Shown: positions 56,501 to 64,000, counted from the first letter of the stretch. The stretch: DNA of 64,000 nt from Chitinophaga varians (GCF_014529945.1 NZ_JACVFB010000007.1:248001-312000), one strand, 5' to 3'. The notes: generated by a model not told the origin, from the sequence alone. Program-made: numbers and translations.

Positions 56501-59500
56501 AGCCCCCACTTTTAGAATCCCCAGAACAGCCACGATCATATCAACTCCCCGGGGTAAACAGACAGGCACCAGGTGCCCCGGCCGTACACCTGATTGTATC
56601 AGGAAATTGGCCAGCTGATGGACCTGCTCCTGAAGCCGGGCATAACTAAGCCCCTCTTCTCCAACTATTAATGCTGTTTTCTCAGGGGTTTTTGATACCT
56701 GCTTTTCAAATAGCACGATAATATCTTCTTCCCGGGAATGTACTGTGGTCTCACCCTGATAAGCAGATGTCAGCGCAAAATGTTCTTCAGGTGTCAGTAA
56801 ATTCAACATGCCTATTTTAGCATCAGGGCTTGCCGTAATAGCATATAGCAGCTGTATATAATGGTCTTTCAACCTGACTATGGTCTCCTCTTCAAAAAGA
56901 TCGGTACAGTATTCAATACTCACCTTAACGTCCGGACCTCTTTTGATAACCGTCAGACTCAGATCAAATTTAGAAGTGGTCTGCCTCACAGGCTCCAGTG
57001 AAATATCCAGTCCATCCATTGCATAGAGGGAAATGTCCGGATATTGCTCATAGCTAAACGAGATGGAAAATAAAGGATGACGGCTCATATCACGGTCCTT
57101 TACCACAGCCTCCACTATCTGCTCGAAAGGCGCCTCCTGATTGTCGAAAGCTTCCATCACGGTTTTACTCAGCTGTTCCAGGTACGTAGTAAACGGAAAT
57201 TCTCCCGACACCTCGCTACGCAAGGGAAGAACGTTCACAAAAAGGCCAATCAGATGCTGTAATTCCGGTTGCGAACGTCCCGCCACCGGAACTCCCACAC
57301 AGATATCAGACTGACCGCTGTATCGATGCAACAGTACATTAAATGCACCCAGCGTCAGCATAAATGGGGTAACCTTTTCCCTGTTTGCCAGAAGTTCCAG
57401 CTCATGAGCCAGGTCGCCGGGAATATCAAATGTAACTGCGTCACCCCTCGTACTTTGAATGGCCGGTCTCGGATGGTCAGTATGCAATAACAAGGGCGAA
57501 ATATCCTTCAGCTGCTCTTTCCAGTATGCCAATTGCAATTTTAAAGACTCCCTGCAGGGAACTGACCGCTGCCACAAAGCATAGTCCATATATTGTACAG
57601 GCAATGCTTCCGGATAGCTACCATTACCTGTGGCATACCAGGTATATAATTCAGATAACTCCCGTAAAATGATCTCTATAGACCAACCATCAAATGCAAT
57701 GTGATGAATAGTCACCGCCAGTATATGCATCTCTTCGTCTTCCTGCAGCAGTCTTGCACTGAACAGGTAGTCGGCAGAGAGGTCAAACGCATGGATATCC
57801 TTTTCCTGCAGGCTCCATCCTTCAACAGGCAGCAAGGACTGTCTGAGCCCTCCTTCCTCCTGCCGGATAATGGTCCGTAAAGTCTGATGCCGCTTTACGA
57901 GCTCCTTCAGCGCCATATTCAGGGCTTCCTGATGCAGGGTTCCTTTTAACCGGAAGTTCGCGCGTATGAGGAACTGCTCACTGACGCCCAACTGGTCCAT
58001 AAACCACATGCGTTCCTGCGAAAAAGACAGGGATGCCGTAGTTGCCCTTTGGGGGATAATTGCAGCGGTAAAATGTTTCCCCTGTATCAATGCAGCTATC
58101 TGTGCAATGGTTGGATTTGCAAATATATCATGAAGCCTCAGGTCAAGCCCCAGGCGCATACGAATAGCAGAAAGGAATTTCGAAGCAAGTAATGAATGTC
58201 CGCCCGACTCAAAGAAATTGTCATAAATACCAGCCACAGAAACATGTAACAGCTCCTGCCATATCCCGGCAATAGCTATTTCCAGTTCATTTCGAGGCAT
58301 CGTAACATCTGCCATCGTACTGTTCGCGTCAGGAACCGGTAACGCCCTCTTGTCTATTTTGCCATTGGAGGTAAGTGGAAGCGAATCCAACTGCATATAA
58401 TAGGCGGGTATCATATAACCAGGCAGTTGATGCAATAGCTGCTGTCTGACAAATACTCCATCCAGTAAAACCGGACTTACAAAATAAGCTATCAGCTCAT
58501 TCTTCCCATATTCATTCTGCCGCGCCACCACAATACCAGATGTAATATCCTTTATCGTCAGCAGTGCATGGGTTATTTCCGCTGGTTCTACACGATATCC
58601 CCTTATTTTCACCTGTTCATCAACGCGTCCCATATACATCACATTCCCGTCAGGAAGCCAGTAGCCGATATCACCTGTGCGATACAACGCGCTCCCACAG
58701 CCCAACAGGTCAGGAATAAAATGCCCGGCAGTCTGCTCAGGCAAATGCAGATACCCAGGCGACACGCCTTCTCCTCCGGTATAAATCTCCCCGGCCACTC
58801 CAATAGGAACCGGCTGCTGATATTTGTCCAGTATATAGACTGTCCTGTTACTTAGCGGACGGCCTAACGGAATATTACCCGAAATATGGTCCACAGAGTA
58901 GGTCAATGAAAACGTAGTGTTCTCTGTAGGCCCATAGCCATTGATAATTTTCAGCCCGGGATAATACTCCCGAATAAGATTGATGTGAGTAGCGGAGAGC
59001 TTCTCTCCTCCGGCAATGATCGTTCGCAGTCCCTCCAGCACCGTAATATCCTCATCTACGTGGTGATTCAGTAACCCCGCCGTAAACCACATCATCGTGA
59101 TCTTCATGGAAGCGATGGCCGCTTTCAACGATGCAGAAGCCAATATTACATCAGTAGGACAAACAGCCAGCGTTCCCCCATTCAGCAACATACCCCAGTA
59201 CTCAAATGTGGTAGCATCAAAAGAAGTGGCTCCGGTAGACAAGAGTCGGTCGTCAGACGAGAACCCGACATATGATACTCCCTTTACCAGGCTGACTACA
59301 TTACGATGAGTAACCATTACCCCTTTGGGGGCTCCTGTGGAACCCGAGGTATACATGATATATGCCAGATCTTCCGGGGTCGGCAACAGTACTGTATTCC
59401 AGGACAATTCATCTTCAGTTGTTGCCAGTATATCGTCAGGGGAAATAGCTGATATCCCCAACCCGGGCACTGCTTCCCCTATCAATAACTCCGCGCCTGT

Positions 59501-62500
59501 ATCTTCCTGTATATAGGCGATACGTTCTGCCGGATAAGATTTGTCTACAGGCACATATATGCCGCCAGCCTTGAGAATACCAAGGATGGATATGATCAGC
59601 TCCGGTGACTTATCAAGGCATAGCATGACCGGCATCCCGACGCTCACTCCTTTAACAGTCAGGTAGTGAGCCATGTGGTTTGTCAGCCTGTCGAGCGCGC
59701 TGTAAGTGATGGACCCGTTCTGTGATAAGACGGCAATATTATCAGGAGTAGCCGCCACCTGCGCTGCAAACAAAGACACGATCGATTCGTGTGCCGGCCA
59801 ATCTGTTGCTGTTGCATTAAAGGTTTTCAGCACCATGGTGCGTTCCTCCTCACTTAATAATGGCACATAGCCTATGCGTACATCCGGATCGGTTGTCATT
59901 GCTTCCAATAACCGGATATAATGCTCAAAGAACCGGGTAATTGTTGTATCATCAAACAGGTCCGTATTATAACTGACAGCTATAGCCAAACCTTCAGTTG
60001 ACGGCAGCACAGAAACATTCAGATCAAACCTGGCCGTCTGCAGTTGCGCCTCATACGGAACAACGGTAATATCTCCCAGTACAGGCAGTGGAATATCAGG
60101 CGTATTCTGTAGCACAAACATCACCTGAAAAAATGGCGTATGACTACTATCCCGGTCGACCGCCACCGTCTCCACCATCTTTTCAAAGGGAACATCCTGG
60201 TATTCATATGCCTCCAGGGTGGTTTTCTTTACCTCCTGCAATAACAGGGAGAAAGTATCCTCCCCATCCACATGGCTTCGCAGCACGATCGTATTGACAA
60301 AAAAACCGATGAGTTTTTCTACTTCCTGCTGGCGGCGCCCGGCCACCACACTGCCTATACTTATATCAGACTGACCACTATAACGGTGCAACAATGCCTT
60401 AAATGCCGTCAGCAACGACATAAACAAAGTAACATGATGCTCGTGTGAAAATTCCTGCAACCTGGCTGCCTGTTTCTCCCGGATATAAAATGTCCTGGAA
60501 CGCCCTTTATTATTCCGAATAGTGGTACGGGGGCGATCAGTAATCAATTGCAATGGAACAGTATCCCTGAATTTGTTTTTCCAGTATTCCAGCCCCACAG
60601 CAATGATGGGCGTCAGATAATGCCGCTGCCACAGCACATAATCCCCGTACTGCACATCAGGCATGGAACAGGAAGCAGCATGTCCCTGGGAAAGGGCTGA
60701 GTAATGTTCAGACAGTTCATCTGCCAGTAATGCCAGTGACCAGCCATCTCCCGCGATATGGTGCAGCACCGCCACCAGCATTGCTTCGCCTTCAGGAAAG
60801 CAAAGCAGGTCTACCCGTAACATATAATCCTCTGACAGATCAAATGGTAAATGGATACGTCCGGAAATGTATTCATCTAACTCTTCCTTATCCTCTTTCC
60901 CAAAAGAAGCTTTCACTACATTCAGTTTCCAGTCATCTTTACGCAGCACAACCTGGTAGGCTTCTCCGTCCTTTTCCCGAATAACGGTCCGCAATATTTC
61001 ATGACGGTGAACAATCATTTGTATCGCCTCTTCCAGGACTGCCGGGTTCGGACAACTATTTAGCTGCAATGCCATGGGGATATGATATTGCACTGACCCT
61101 TCCAGCTTATCAATAAACCACAGCCTCTCCTGGCTGAATGACAGCGGTATTTCCAATGGTTTTTCCACCATTGTTATGGGAGGTAAGGATGCCATCAGCC
61201 CACCCTGTGAAAAATGTGCAGCAAGCGATCTTACGGTTGTATAAATAAATACCTGCCTCACCGATATCTCAAAACCCAGGATTTTTCTGATGGCCGCCAC
61301 CAAACGTGTTGCCAGCAGCGAATGCCCTCCTGAACGGAAAAAGTCATCATTTACACCGATCTTATCTGTTTTCAACAGCTGTTTCCAAATGTCAACCAAT
61401 GCCGATTCCACCTCGTTTGCCGGTGCTTCATACCTTTCTTCGGATCGGGTGATTTCAATATCCGCCAACAGCTTCCTGTCTGTTTTCCCGTGTTGGGTAA
61501 GCGGCAATTCCTCCAGTGTGGCCCATAATTCCGGTATCATATATGGTGGCAACTGCTGGCTCAAAAATGCCAGCAACACGTCCCTGTTCCAGGTATCAGC
61601 AGGTACAATATACCCAGCCAGCTGATTATCTCCATTTACATCCTTTTTGCAGACAACGGCACCATCCTTCACCATAGGATGCCGCAACAGCACCTGCTCA
61701 ATTTCCTCCAACTCGATCCGGAATCCCCGTATCTTCACCTGTCCATCTATTCTGCCCGAATATTCCAGATTACCATCAGGGAGCCATCTGCCCTGGTCCC
61801 CGGTTTTATACATTCGCTGTCCGGCAAAAAAAGGATCTTCAAGAAATACTGTATCTGAAAGCGACGGCCGGGCCAGGTACCCCTCCGATACCCCCGCCCC
61901 GGCTATGTAAATCTCACCGGTAGCTCCCAGTGGCATCAGTTGCCGGTCCCTGTCAAGGATATATACCCTGTTGTTCTTCACTGGTCGGCCTATAGGCAAA
62001 CGTTCATAGGTATCCCCATTCTTCCATTTGAATACGGTGGCAGTCACTGTCGTTTCAGTAGGCCCGTATTCGTTGTAAAAAGTGATGCCACCAGGCCAAC
62101 CCGATGCCAGTGATACCGGGCATTCCTCTCCACCTACCACTACCCTGTAAAGTTTTCCCGCTGCCAACAAGGGCCTTAATTGCTTTAACAGGGCAGGTGT
62201 GGTATGAAGATGGGTAATGCCCGTATCATCAACAAGCTTTGAAAGTAATACCGGGTCGGCAACAACATCCCCGTCCGCAATTACCAGCGTGGCCCCGTTA
62301 CAAAGCGTCAGAAAGACCTGCTCCGTAGCCGCATCAAATGTGAAACGTGATGCCTGCAGAATACGCTCTCTGCTACTGATACCATAATATTGCTGCTGAC
62401 TATAAATAAGATTACTGATGTGCTTATGCCGAACCACTACTCCTTTGGGCTGCCCCGTAGAACCAGAAGTATAAATCACGTACGCGGCACCCTCCGGTGA

Positions 62501-64000
62501 AGGACTTTCAGGGGCAGCATATATTTGGTCTTTTATGCTGTCATCGGCAAGTGAAAGCCCCCTTACCCCTTCCGGTAACAGGTAGTGCTGCTCCTCGTTG
62601 CATAATACTATTGCTGCGGCAACCTCTTTCAGAATGAAGTGTACCCGCGCCTCAGGATAATCTATTCCCAGAGGGACATAGGCTCCCCCGGCCTTTAAAA
62701 TACCCAGTATACCTACTACCATATCCAGGCCCCGGGGAAACAACAGAGGGATCATCATACCAGGCACTACTCCCTGCTGTCGGAGAGAATTCGCCAGGCG
62801 ATCAGTTTTTTCTCCCAGCTTCCCATATGTAATACCTTCTCCGTTGGATAATAGTGCCAGCGCCGCCGGACTTTCCGCTACGTGCTGGTTAAAACGATCA
62901 ATGATGGTACGTTGGATGGGAAAGTCGACAGGAGGTTGGTTGAGCACATGCAGCTGATAATCTATAGCAGCAGCATCCAACAGCTGCAACCTCGATATAG
63001 GAACATTAGAGACCTCGGGTAACAGGGAAAGCAAATACTGATAGTCATCTACCATTTGCATCATCTTCTGATGGGTAAAAATATCAGTATTATATTCCCA
63101 TTCTATGTAGATACTGTCATCCTCTCCCTCGCCACTACCATGCTGCTCTCTTGGTGTAAGGACCACTACACTGATATCGAACTTGGAAGAATCATTATGA
63201 AAATCCTCCCTTGTCAGTTCAAGACCAGGCAAAACCAATTCCTTAGCGGGCGTGTCCATGAAATTGAATGTTACCTGGACCAGCGGAAGATAACTCAAAC
63301 TCCTGTCTATCCTAAGCGCTTCCACTATCTTGTCAAACGGGATATCCGCCCAGGCATATGCTTCAAGACAAACCGCTTTCACTTTATGCAGGAGCTCAGC
63401 GAACGTTTCTGCTGCATTGACGGCCGTACGCAGCGGAATAGTATTGATCACCATTCCCATCATATTCTCAATACCCTCAATATTCCTATTGGCGATACCA
63501 GAGCCAATACACATATCCTGACTGCCGGTATATTTATACAGTAACACGTTAAATGCCGAGAACATGGCCATAAACAGAGTCGTATCGTGAGAACGGCTGA
63601 AATGGCGGATCTTATTCCCTAACTGCTCTTCCAGTTTAATGGTGATCATCTTGCCCTTTCCACTTAAAACAGCGGGTCTGGGCATATCCAAAGGAAGAGA
63701 GATTACTGGCGGAACACCTTTCAGTTTTTCCCGCCAGAACCGGAGATAACGCTCGGTTACCTCAGCGGTAAAATACTGCTGCTGCCAATAGGCATAGTCC
63801 TTAAACTGTAATACCGGCACATCCAGACCATGTGGCTGCCCCTGACAAAGCCCGTTGTAGATCGCCATAAACTCCCTGATCAATATCCCCTGGGTCCATC
63901 CGTCATGTATCAGATGGTGTTCAAGCAATACAAGCAAGTGTACATCTGTTGCCAGTTTTAGCAGGCTCGCCTTCAGCAGGGGACCTGTAGCAAGATCGAA
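50576..64000 (-). CDS. Hybrid NRPS-PKS, 5' end beyond window: (C)-A-PCP-C-A(Val)-PCP-C-A-PCP-KS-AT-KR-ACP
   Basis: Partial: the reading frame is open to base 64000, where it is already inside a condensation domain ('FDLATGPLLKASLL', then HHLIHDGW). Module 1: A3 near 62460, carrier near 61330, code DAEHVGEVTK (unassigned). Module 2: HHIAGDGW near 60755, A3 near 59340, carrier near 58210, code DAFWIGGTFK, the standard Val code. Module 3: HHIAFDGW near 57700, A3 near 56310, carrier near 55200, code DTESIGTVCK (unassigned, perhaps a basic residue). A PKS module follows: KS 'NTACSSSL' near 54510, AT 'GHSIGEF' near 53190 with malonyl-type 'HAFHS', KR 'GATGAMG' near 51630 with 'GQIGYVGANLF', and a carrier 'LGGDSL' near 50765. 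No DH, ER, E or TE domain. The basic tail '...SRKII' may dock to the next NRPS. Confidence 0.95.
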   Translation of the reverse strand, partial: FDLATGPLLKASLLKLATDVHLLVLLEHHLIHDGWTQGILIREFMAIYNGLCQGQPHGLDVPVLQFKDYAYWQQQYFTAEVTERYLRFWREKLKGVPPVISLPLDMPRPAVLSGKGKMITIKLEEQLGNKIRHFSRSHDTTLFMAMFSAFNVLLYKYTGSQDMCIGSGIANRNIEGIENMMGMVINTIPLRTAVNAAETFAELLHKVKAVCLEAYAWADIPFDKIVEALRIDRSLSYLPLVQVTFNFMDTPAKELVLPGLELTREDFHNDSSKFDISVVVLTPREQHGSGEGEDDSIYIEWEYNTDIFTHQKMMQMVDDYQYLLSLLPEVSNVPISRLQLLDAAAIDYQLHVLNQPPVDFPIQRTIIDRFNQHVAESPAALALLSNGEGITYGKLGEKTDRLANSLRQQGVVPGMMIPLLFPRGLDMVVGILGILKAGGAYVPLGIDYPEARVHFILKEVAAAIVLCNEEQHYLLPEGVRGLSLADDSIKDQIYAAPESPSPEGAAYVIYTSGSTGQPKGVVVRHKHISNLIYSQQQYYGISSRERILQASRFTFDAATEQVFLTLCNGATLVIADGDVVADPVLLSKLVDDTGITHLHTTPALLKQLRPLLAAGKLYRVVVGGEECPVSLASGWPGGITFYNEYGPTETTVTATVFKWKNGDTYERLPIGRPVKNNRVYILDRDRQLMPLGATGEIYIAGAGVSEGYLARPSLSDTVFLEDPFFAGQRMYKTGDQGRWLPDGNLEYSGRIDGQVKIRGFRIELEEIEQVLLRHPMVKDGAVVCKKDVNGDNQLAGYIVPADTWNRDVLLAFLSQQLPPYMIPELWATLEELPLTQHGKTDRKLLADIEITRSEERYEAPANEVESALVDIWKQLLKTDKIGVNDDFFRSGGHSLLATRLVAAIRKILGFEISVRQVFIYTTVRSLAAHFSQGGLMASLPPITMVEKPLEIPLSFSQERLWFIDKLEGSVQYHIPMALQLNSCPNPAVLEEAIQMIVHRHEILRTVIREKDGEAYQVVLRKDDWKLNVVKASFGKEDKEELDEYISGRIHLPFDLSEDYMLRVDLLCFPEGEAMLVAVLHHIAGDGWSLALLADELSEHYSALSQGHAASCSMPDVQYGDYVLWQRHYLTPIIAVGLEYWKNKFRDTVPLQLITDRPRTTIRNNKGRSRTFYIREKQAARLQEFSHEHHVTLFMSLLTAFKALLHRYSGQSDISIGSVVAGRRQQEVEKLIGFFVNTIVLRSHVDGEDTFSLLLQEVKKTTLEAYEYQDVPFEKMVETVAVDRDSSHTPFFQVMFVLQNTPDIPLPVLGDITVVPYEAQLQTARFDLNVSVLPSTEGLAIAVSYNTDLFDDTTITRFFEHYIRLLEAMTTDPDVRIGYVPLLSEEERTMVLKTFNATATDWPAHESIVSLFAAQVAATPDNIAVLSQNGSITYSALDRLTNHMAHYLTVKGVSVGMPVMLCLDKSPELIISILGILKAGGIYVPVDKSYPAERIAYIQEDTGAELLIGEAVPGLGISAISPDDILATTEDELSWNTVLLPTPEDLAYIMYTSGSTGAPKGVMVTHRNVVSLVKGVSYVGFSSDDRLLSTGATSFDATTFEYWGMLLNGGTLAVCPTDVILASASLKAAIASMKITMMWFTAGLLNHHVDEDITVLEGLRTIIAGGEKLSATHINLIREYYPGLKIINGYGPTENTTFSLTYSVDHISGNIPLGRPLSNRTVYILDKYQQPVPIGVAGEIYTGGEGVSPGYLHLPEQTAGHFIPDLLGCGSALYRTGDIGYWLPDGNVMYMGRVDEQVKIRGYRVEPAEITHALLTIKDITSGIVVARQNEYGKNELIAYFVSPVLLDGVFVRQQLLHQLPGYMIPAYYMQLDSLPLTSNGKIDKRALPVPDANSTMADVTMPRNELEIAIAGIWQELLHVSVAGIYDNFFESGGHSLLASKFLSAIRMRLGLDLRLHDIFANPTIAQIAALIQGKHFTAAIIPQRATTASLSFSQERMWFMDQLGVSEQFLIRANFRLKGTLHQEALNMALKELVKRHQTLRTIIRQEEGGLRQSLLPVEGWSLQEKDIHAFDLSADYLFSARLLQEDEEMHILAVTIHHIAFDGWSIEIILRELSELYTWYATGNGSYPEALPVQYMDYALWQRSVPCRESLKLQLAYWKEQLKDISPLLLHTDHPRPAIQSTRGDAVTFDIPGDLAHELELLANREKVTPFMLTLGAFNVLLHRYSGQSDICVGVPVAGRSQPELQHLIGLFVNVLPLRSEVSGEFPFTTYLEQLSKTVMEAFDNQEAPFEQIVEAVVKDRDMSRHPLFSISFSYEQYPDISLYAMDGLDISLEPVRQTTSKFDLSLTVIKRGPDVKVSIEYCTDLFEEETIVRLKDHYIQLLYAITASPDAKIGMLNLLTPEEHFALTSAYQGETTVHSREEDIIVLFEKQVSKTPEKTALIVGEEGLSYARLQEQVHQLANFLIQSGVRPGHLVPVCLPRGVDMIVAVLGILKVGAAYVPIDPDGPAERISEIISDTRSKLIIDLAFFNSNRDGINACNTSSAAAGRGDLAYVIYTSGTTGKPKGVMISHESLLNYVLTFRDYFAITSADSILLQSSIVFDTMVEELFPALICGATVVMVVGGGRDVFTIQRFIEDGTATILSTTPLVIEWLNRNLSAVGQLRYLISGGDVLHASYISRLRNMVPVVNTYGPTETTVCATYGKVPTDGGGITIGRPINNVQVYILDDYNNPVPVNISGELCIGGMGVARGYLNNDPLTSDKFFVIGGVRFYRTGDLARWLPSGNIAYIGRKDDQAKVGGYRVEMEEVKQALLKVEGIAHCEVTVKKDHHGQQRLVAYVVSAGRFDKEHVLRRLQAVLPVYMHPSLFVPLQVMPLNVNGKVDRRLLPEPNFVQTATYVAPRNETEKVLVSIWEDILGTTPIGVNDNFFEAGGNSIKIVELGQRIRAELELDVSITLLFQYPSVSRLLDHLYPEKRVAAALSPTVDSVEPKEDIAIVGISCQFPFSEDYRQYWNNLASGRELITHFSAEELIAQGVPKDLVERGQYVKAASLIAGKEYFDNGFFKYTPAEAAVMDPQIRLFHEHCWRALEDAGHAGDTDKQRIGLFATAAENIHWKILVDQQQEEQMIDNYTRQVLADSQFVSSMVAYKLNLRGPSLYVNTACSSSLAAVDLACRSLLNGQCEMALAGGVTISSNSRKGYVYQEGMIYSHDGHCRTFDSEANGTLPAEGVGVVVLKRLSAAIRDHDQIYAVIKGSNVNNDGNNKAGYTTPAVDGQVACIQSVYTATGIDPLTVGYVEAHGTGTRLGDPIEIRSLSLAFGVNSPVKSCAVGSVKSNMGHTDVAAGVAGLIKATLSLYYKKLVPNLHFSVPNPEIDFDSGPFYVNTHLQDWKKNGDHPLRAGVNSFGIGGSNVHVLLEEAPVTVKDTLVKSPLLLTLSAGTRNSLQQYVADLKAFIAAYPDTSLPDMAYTLQAGRKHFDYRSMLVFRDRTELLAGLNETLAVTQSKHRKVVLLFPGQGAQYVNMGRQLYEELPVFRQIMDQGFSVLARITGEDLKSIIYPQEKNDSMLLDQTAYTQPLLFLFEYALARLIMSWGVAPSCMIGHSIGEFVAACISGVFQFEDALRLVCSRGALMNRLPGGSMISVNMTEEEALPLINGDISLACVNGTSQVVLSGREDAMGALFEQLQSQGRSVVKLHTSHAFHSSMLDTVLDDFRAVLKEVSFGRLSYPFISNVTGKLITSEEAGTVEYWVQHMRGTVRFATGIQTLRTLHEDAVLVEAGPGHTLSGLIKQDGWSTDPITLNLTRHPRELKDDITHLHKNVGLLWMHGVAVDWDAFQGGVAHARISLPTYAFEKNKFAAEGDLKALQEFRRSRISDRSKQEDWYYQIQWKKTAWLNRRNYLQEGAVCVLFAEPDQAGVLLREGLSALSFPYILVEPGRHYEKKTARHYIINPASAKDYNLLFRDIGDSHAVVKVIHLWNYREETEIADSCGNIGFYQTVGYESLLEIARNIPPTISEVHLDIVGNGWYNVLGNERIRPGKAMALAAVKVLPKEFNHMSCRAIDICDMSPLSVECLLRELFYVADDREVAIRGRHRFVKCFEKVVTKDIHANAVLRQQGTYFISGATGAMGQALAGFLADRYQANLILTGRQELPTAFIAELQQKGASVYFFKSSISDVNLVAEGIKKGELLFGPVQGVIHTAGVGDFSGIVYRRNKDDDQRIFDPKIKGTLLLHSFFENHVLDFFVTSSSLAASLGTFGQIGYVGANLFLDAFAEEKQYSYPVISIEWDTIRDGGMAVKATSHLNEGHQKMALRFGIDTAEMINAFTFALQAQLSTIVISAVDFHQSLEESASVVVADIAEEISLEVKRIKRPVGLSREYVAPVSATEQSLVDMIGQLLGITGVGTEDDFFELGGDSLKALLVLNKIKKEFQVDIGIRDFFLRTTVKLLAAEIDTISRLLDNKKKKTRTSRKII
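50590..55030 (-). other. PKS module (KS-AT-KR-carrier) within the hybrid protein
   Basis: Sub-feature. KS begins at 'EDIAIVGISCQFP' (near 55020). The active-site Cys is in 'NTACSSSL' and the His residues in 'EAHGTGT' and 'NMGHTDVAAG'. AT has the Ser in 'GHSIGEF'. KR keeps the Lys ('DPKIKGT'), Ser ('VTSSSLAAS') and Tyr/Asn ('GYVGAN') positions. The carrier resembles NRPS carriers ('FFELGGDSL'). It would add one malonate-derived C2 unit, reduced to a beta-hydroxyl, to the preceding aminoacyl chain. Confidence 0.88.

Noticed and set aside
36372..64000. Recurring short DNA words (for example around HHxxxDG and GGHSL codons) that look like interspersed repeats
   Set aside because: They are codons of conserved C-domain and carrier motifs repeated once per module, not a separate repeat family.
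1..64000. CRISPR arrays, tRNA or rRNA genes, insertion sequences, phage genes
   Set aside because: No repeat-spacer pattern, no cloverleaf-like segment and no transposase or integrase motif was seen on either strand.

Overview
The window looks like chromosomal DNA of a Bacteroidota member, most likely Chitinophagaceae and Chitinophaga-like. The grounds are a SusC/SusD pair driven by an ECF sigma factor and a FecR anti-sigma, a good match to the Bacteroidota -33/-7 promoter (TTTG-N19-TAnnTTTG) ahead of the sigma gene, several lipoproteins with Bacteroidota-style signal peptides, and a very large NRPS/PKS locus. All family assignments are by eye, from motifs; no database search was run.

Left part (1-18.8 kb), ordinary and accessory genes. 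A lipoprotein esterase (137-937, -) is followed by a possible twin-palindrome operator (1156-1196) and a DUF4345-like membrane protein (1319-1735, +). A signalling block follows: two paralogous seven-helix-type hybrid histidine kinases (1792-3486 and 4664-6382, -) flank a UbiA-superfamily membrane prenyltransferase or cyclase (3628-4584, -), and a stand-alone HPt protein (6836-7237, +) is divergent from them. Next comes a nutrient-uptake locus on the + strand: ECF sigma, FecR, SusC/RagA TonB-dependent receptor, SusD/RagB lipoprotein and a secreted glycerophosphodiester phosphodiesterase, closed by a strong hairpin terminator at 14934-14980. A GH18 lipoprotein (-), a Crp/Fnr-type regulator (+), an amidohydrolase (+) and an unrecognised conserved protein (-) complete this part.

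Right part (18.9-64 kb), one minus-strand biosynthetic operon. It runs from beyond the right edge (64000) down to 19054 and stops at a clear intrinsic terminator (18936-18962). In transcription order it encodes: a hybrid NRPS-PKS (three NRPS modules, then KS-AT-KR-carrier; 5' end outside the window); a four-module NRPS of 4733 aa with methyltransferase domains inserted in two adenylation domains; two paralogous small methyltransferase-fold proteins, one degenerate; a zinc-ribbon methyltransferase; a glycosyltransferase-NRPS fusion; two single-module NRPSs, the last ending in a thioesterase; a CmlA-like di-iron beta-hydroxylase; a GT-A-like glycosyltransferase; and a SyrP-like Fe(II)/2-oxoglutarate beta-hydroxylase. 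Gaps are at most 40 bp and several starts overlap the previous stop.

Reading the ten specificity residues by alignment to GrsA gives this colinear prediction: (upstream unknown) - X(DAEHVGEVTK) - Val - X(DTESIGTVCK) - malonate with ketoreduction - aromatic, Tyr-like (DASTIAAVCK) - X(DLKNYGTDIK, +MT) - X(DAEHIGEVTK, +MT) - Asp - Thr - Asn - Phe - release. No epimerisation domains were seen. The expected product is a long peptide-polyketide of at least ten residues with a statine-like unit, probably beta-hydroxylated, methylated and possibly glycosylated. The most unusual points are the covalent GT4-NRPS fusion, the A2/A3-interrupted adenylation domains, and an internally consistent docking code at the protein termini.
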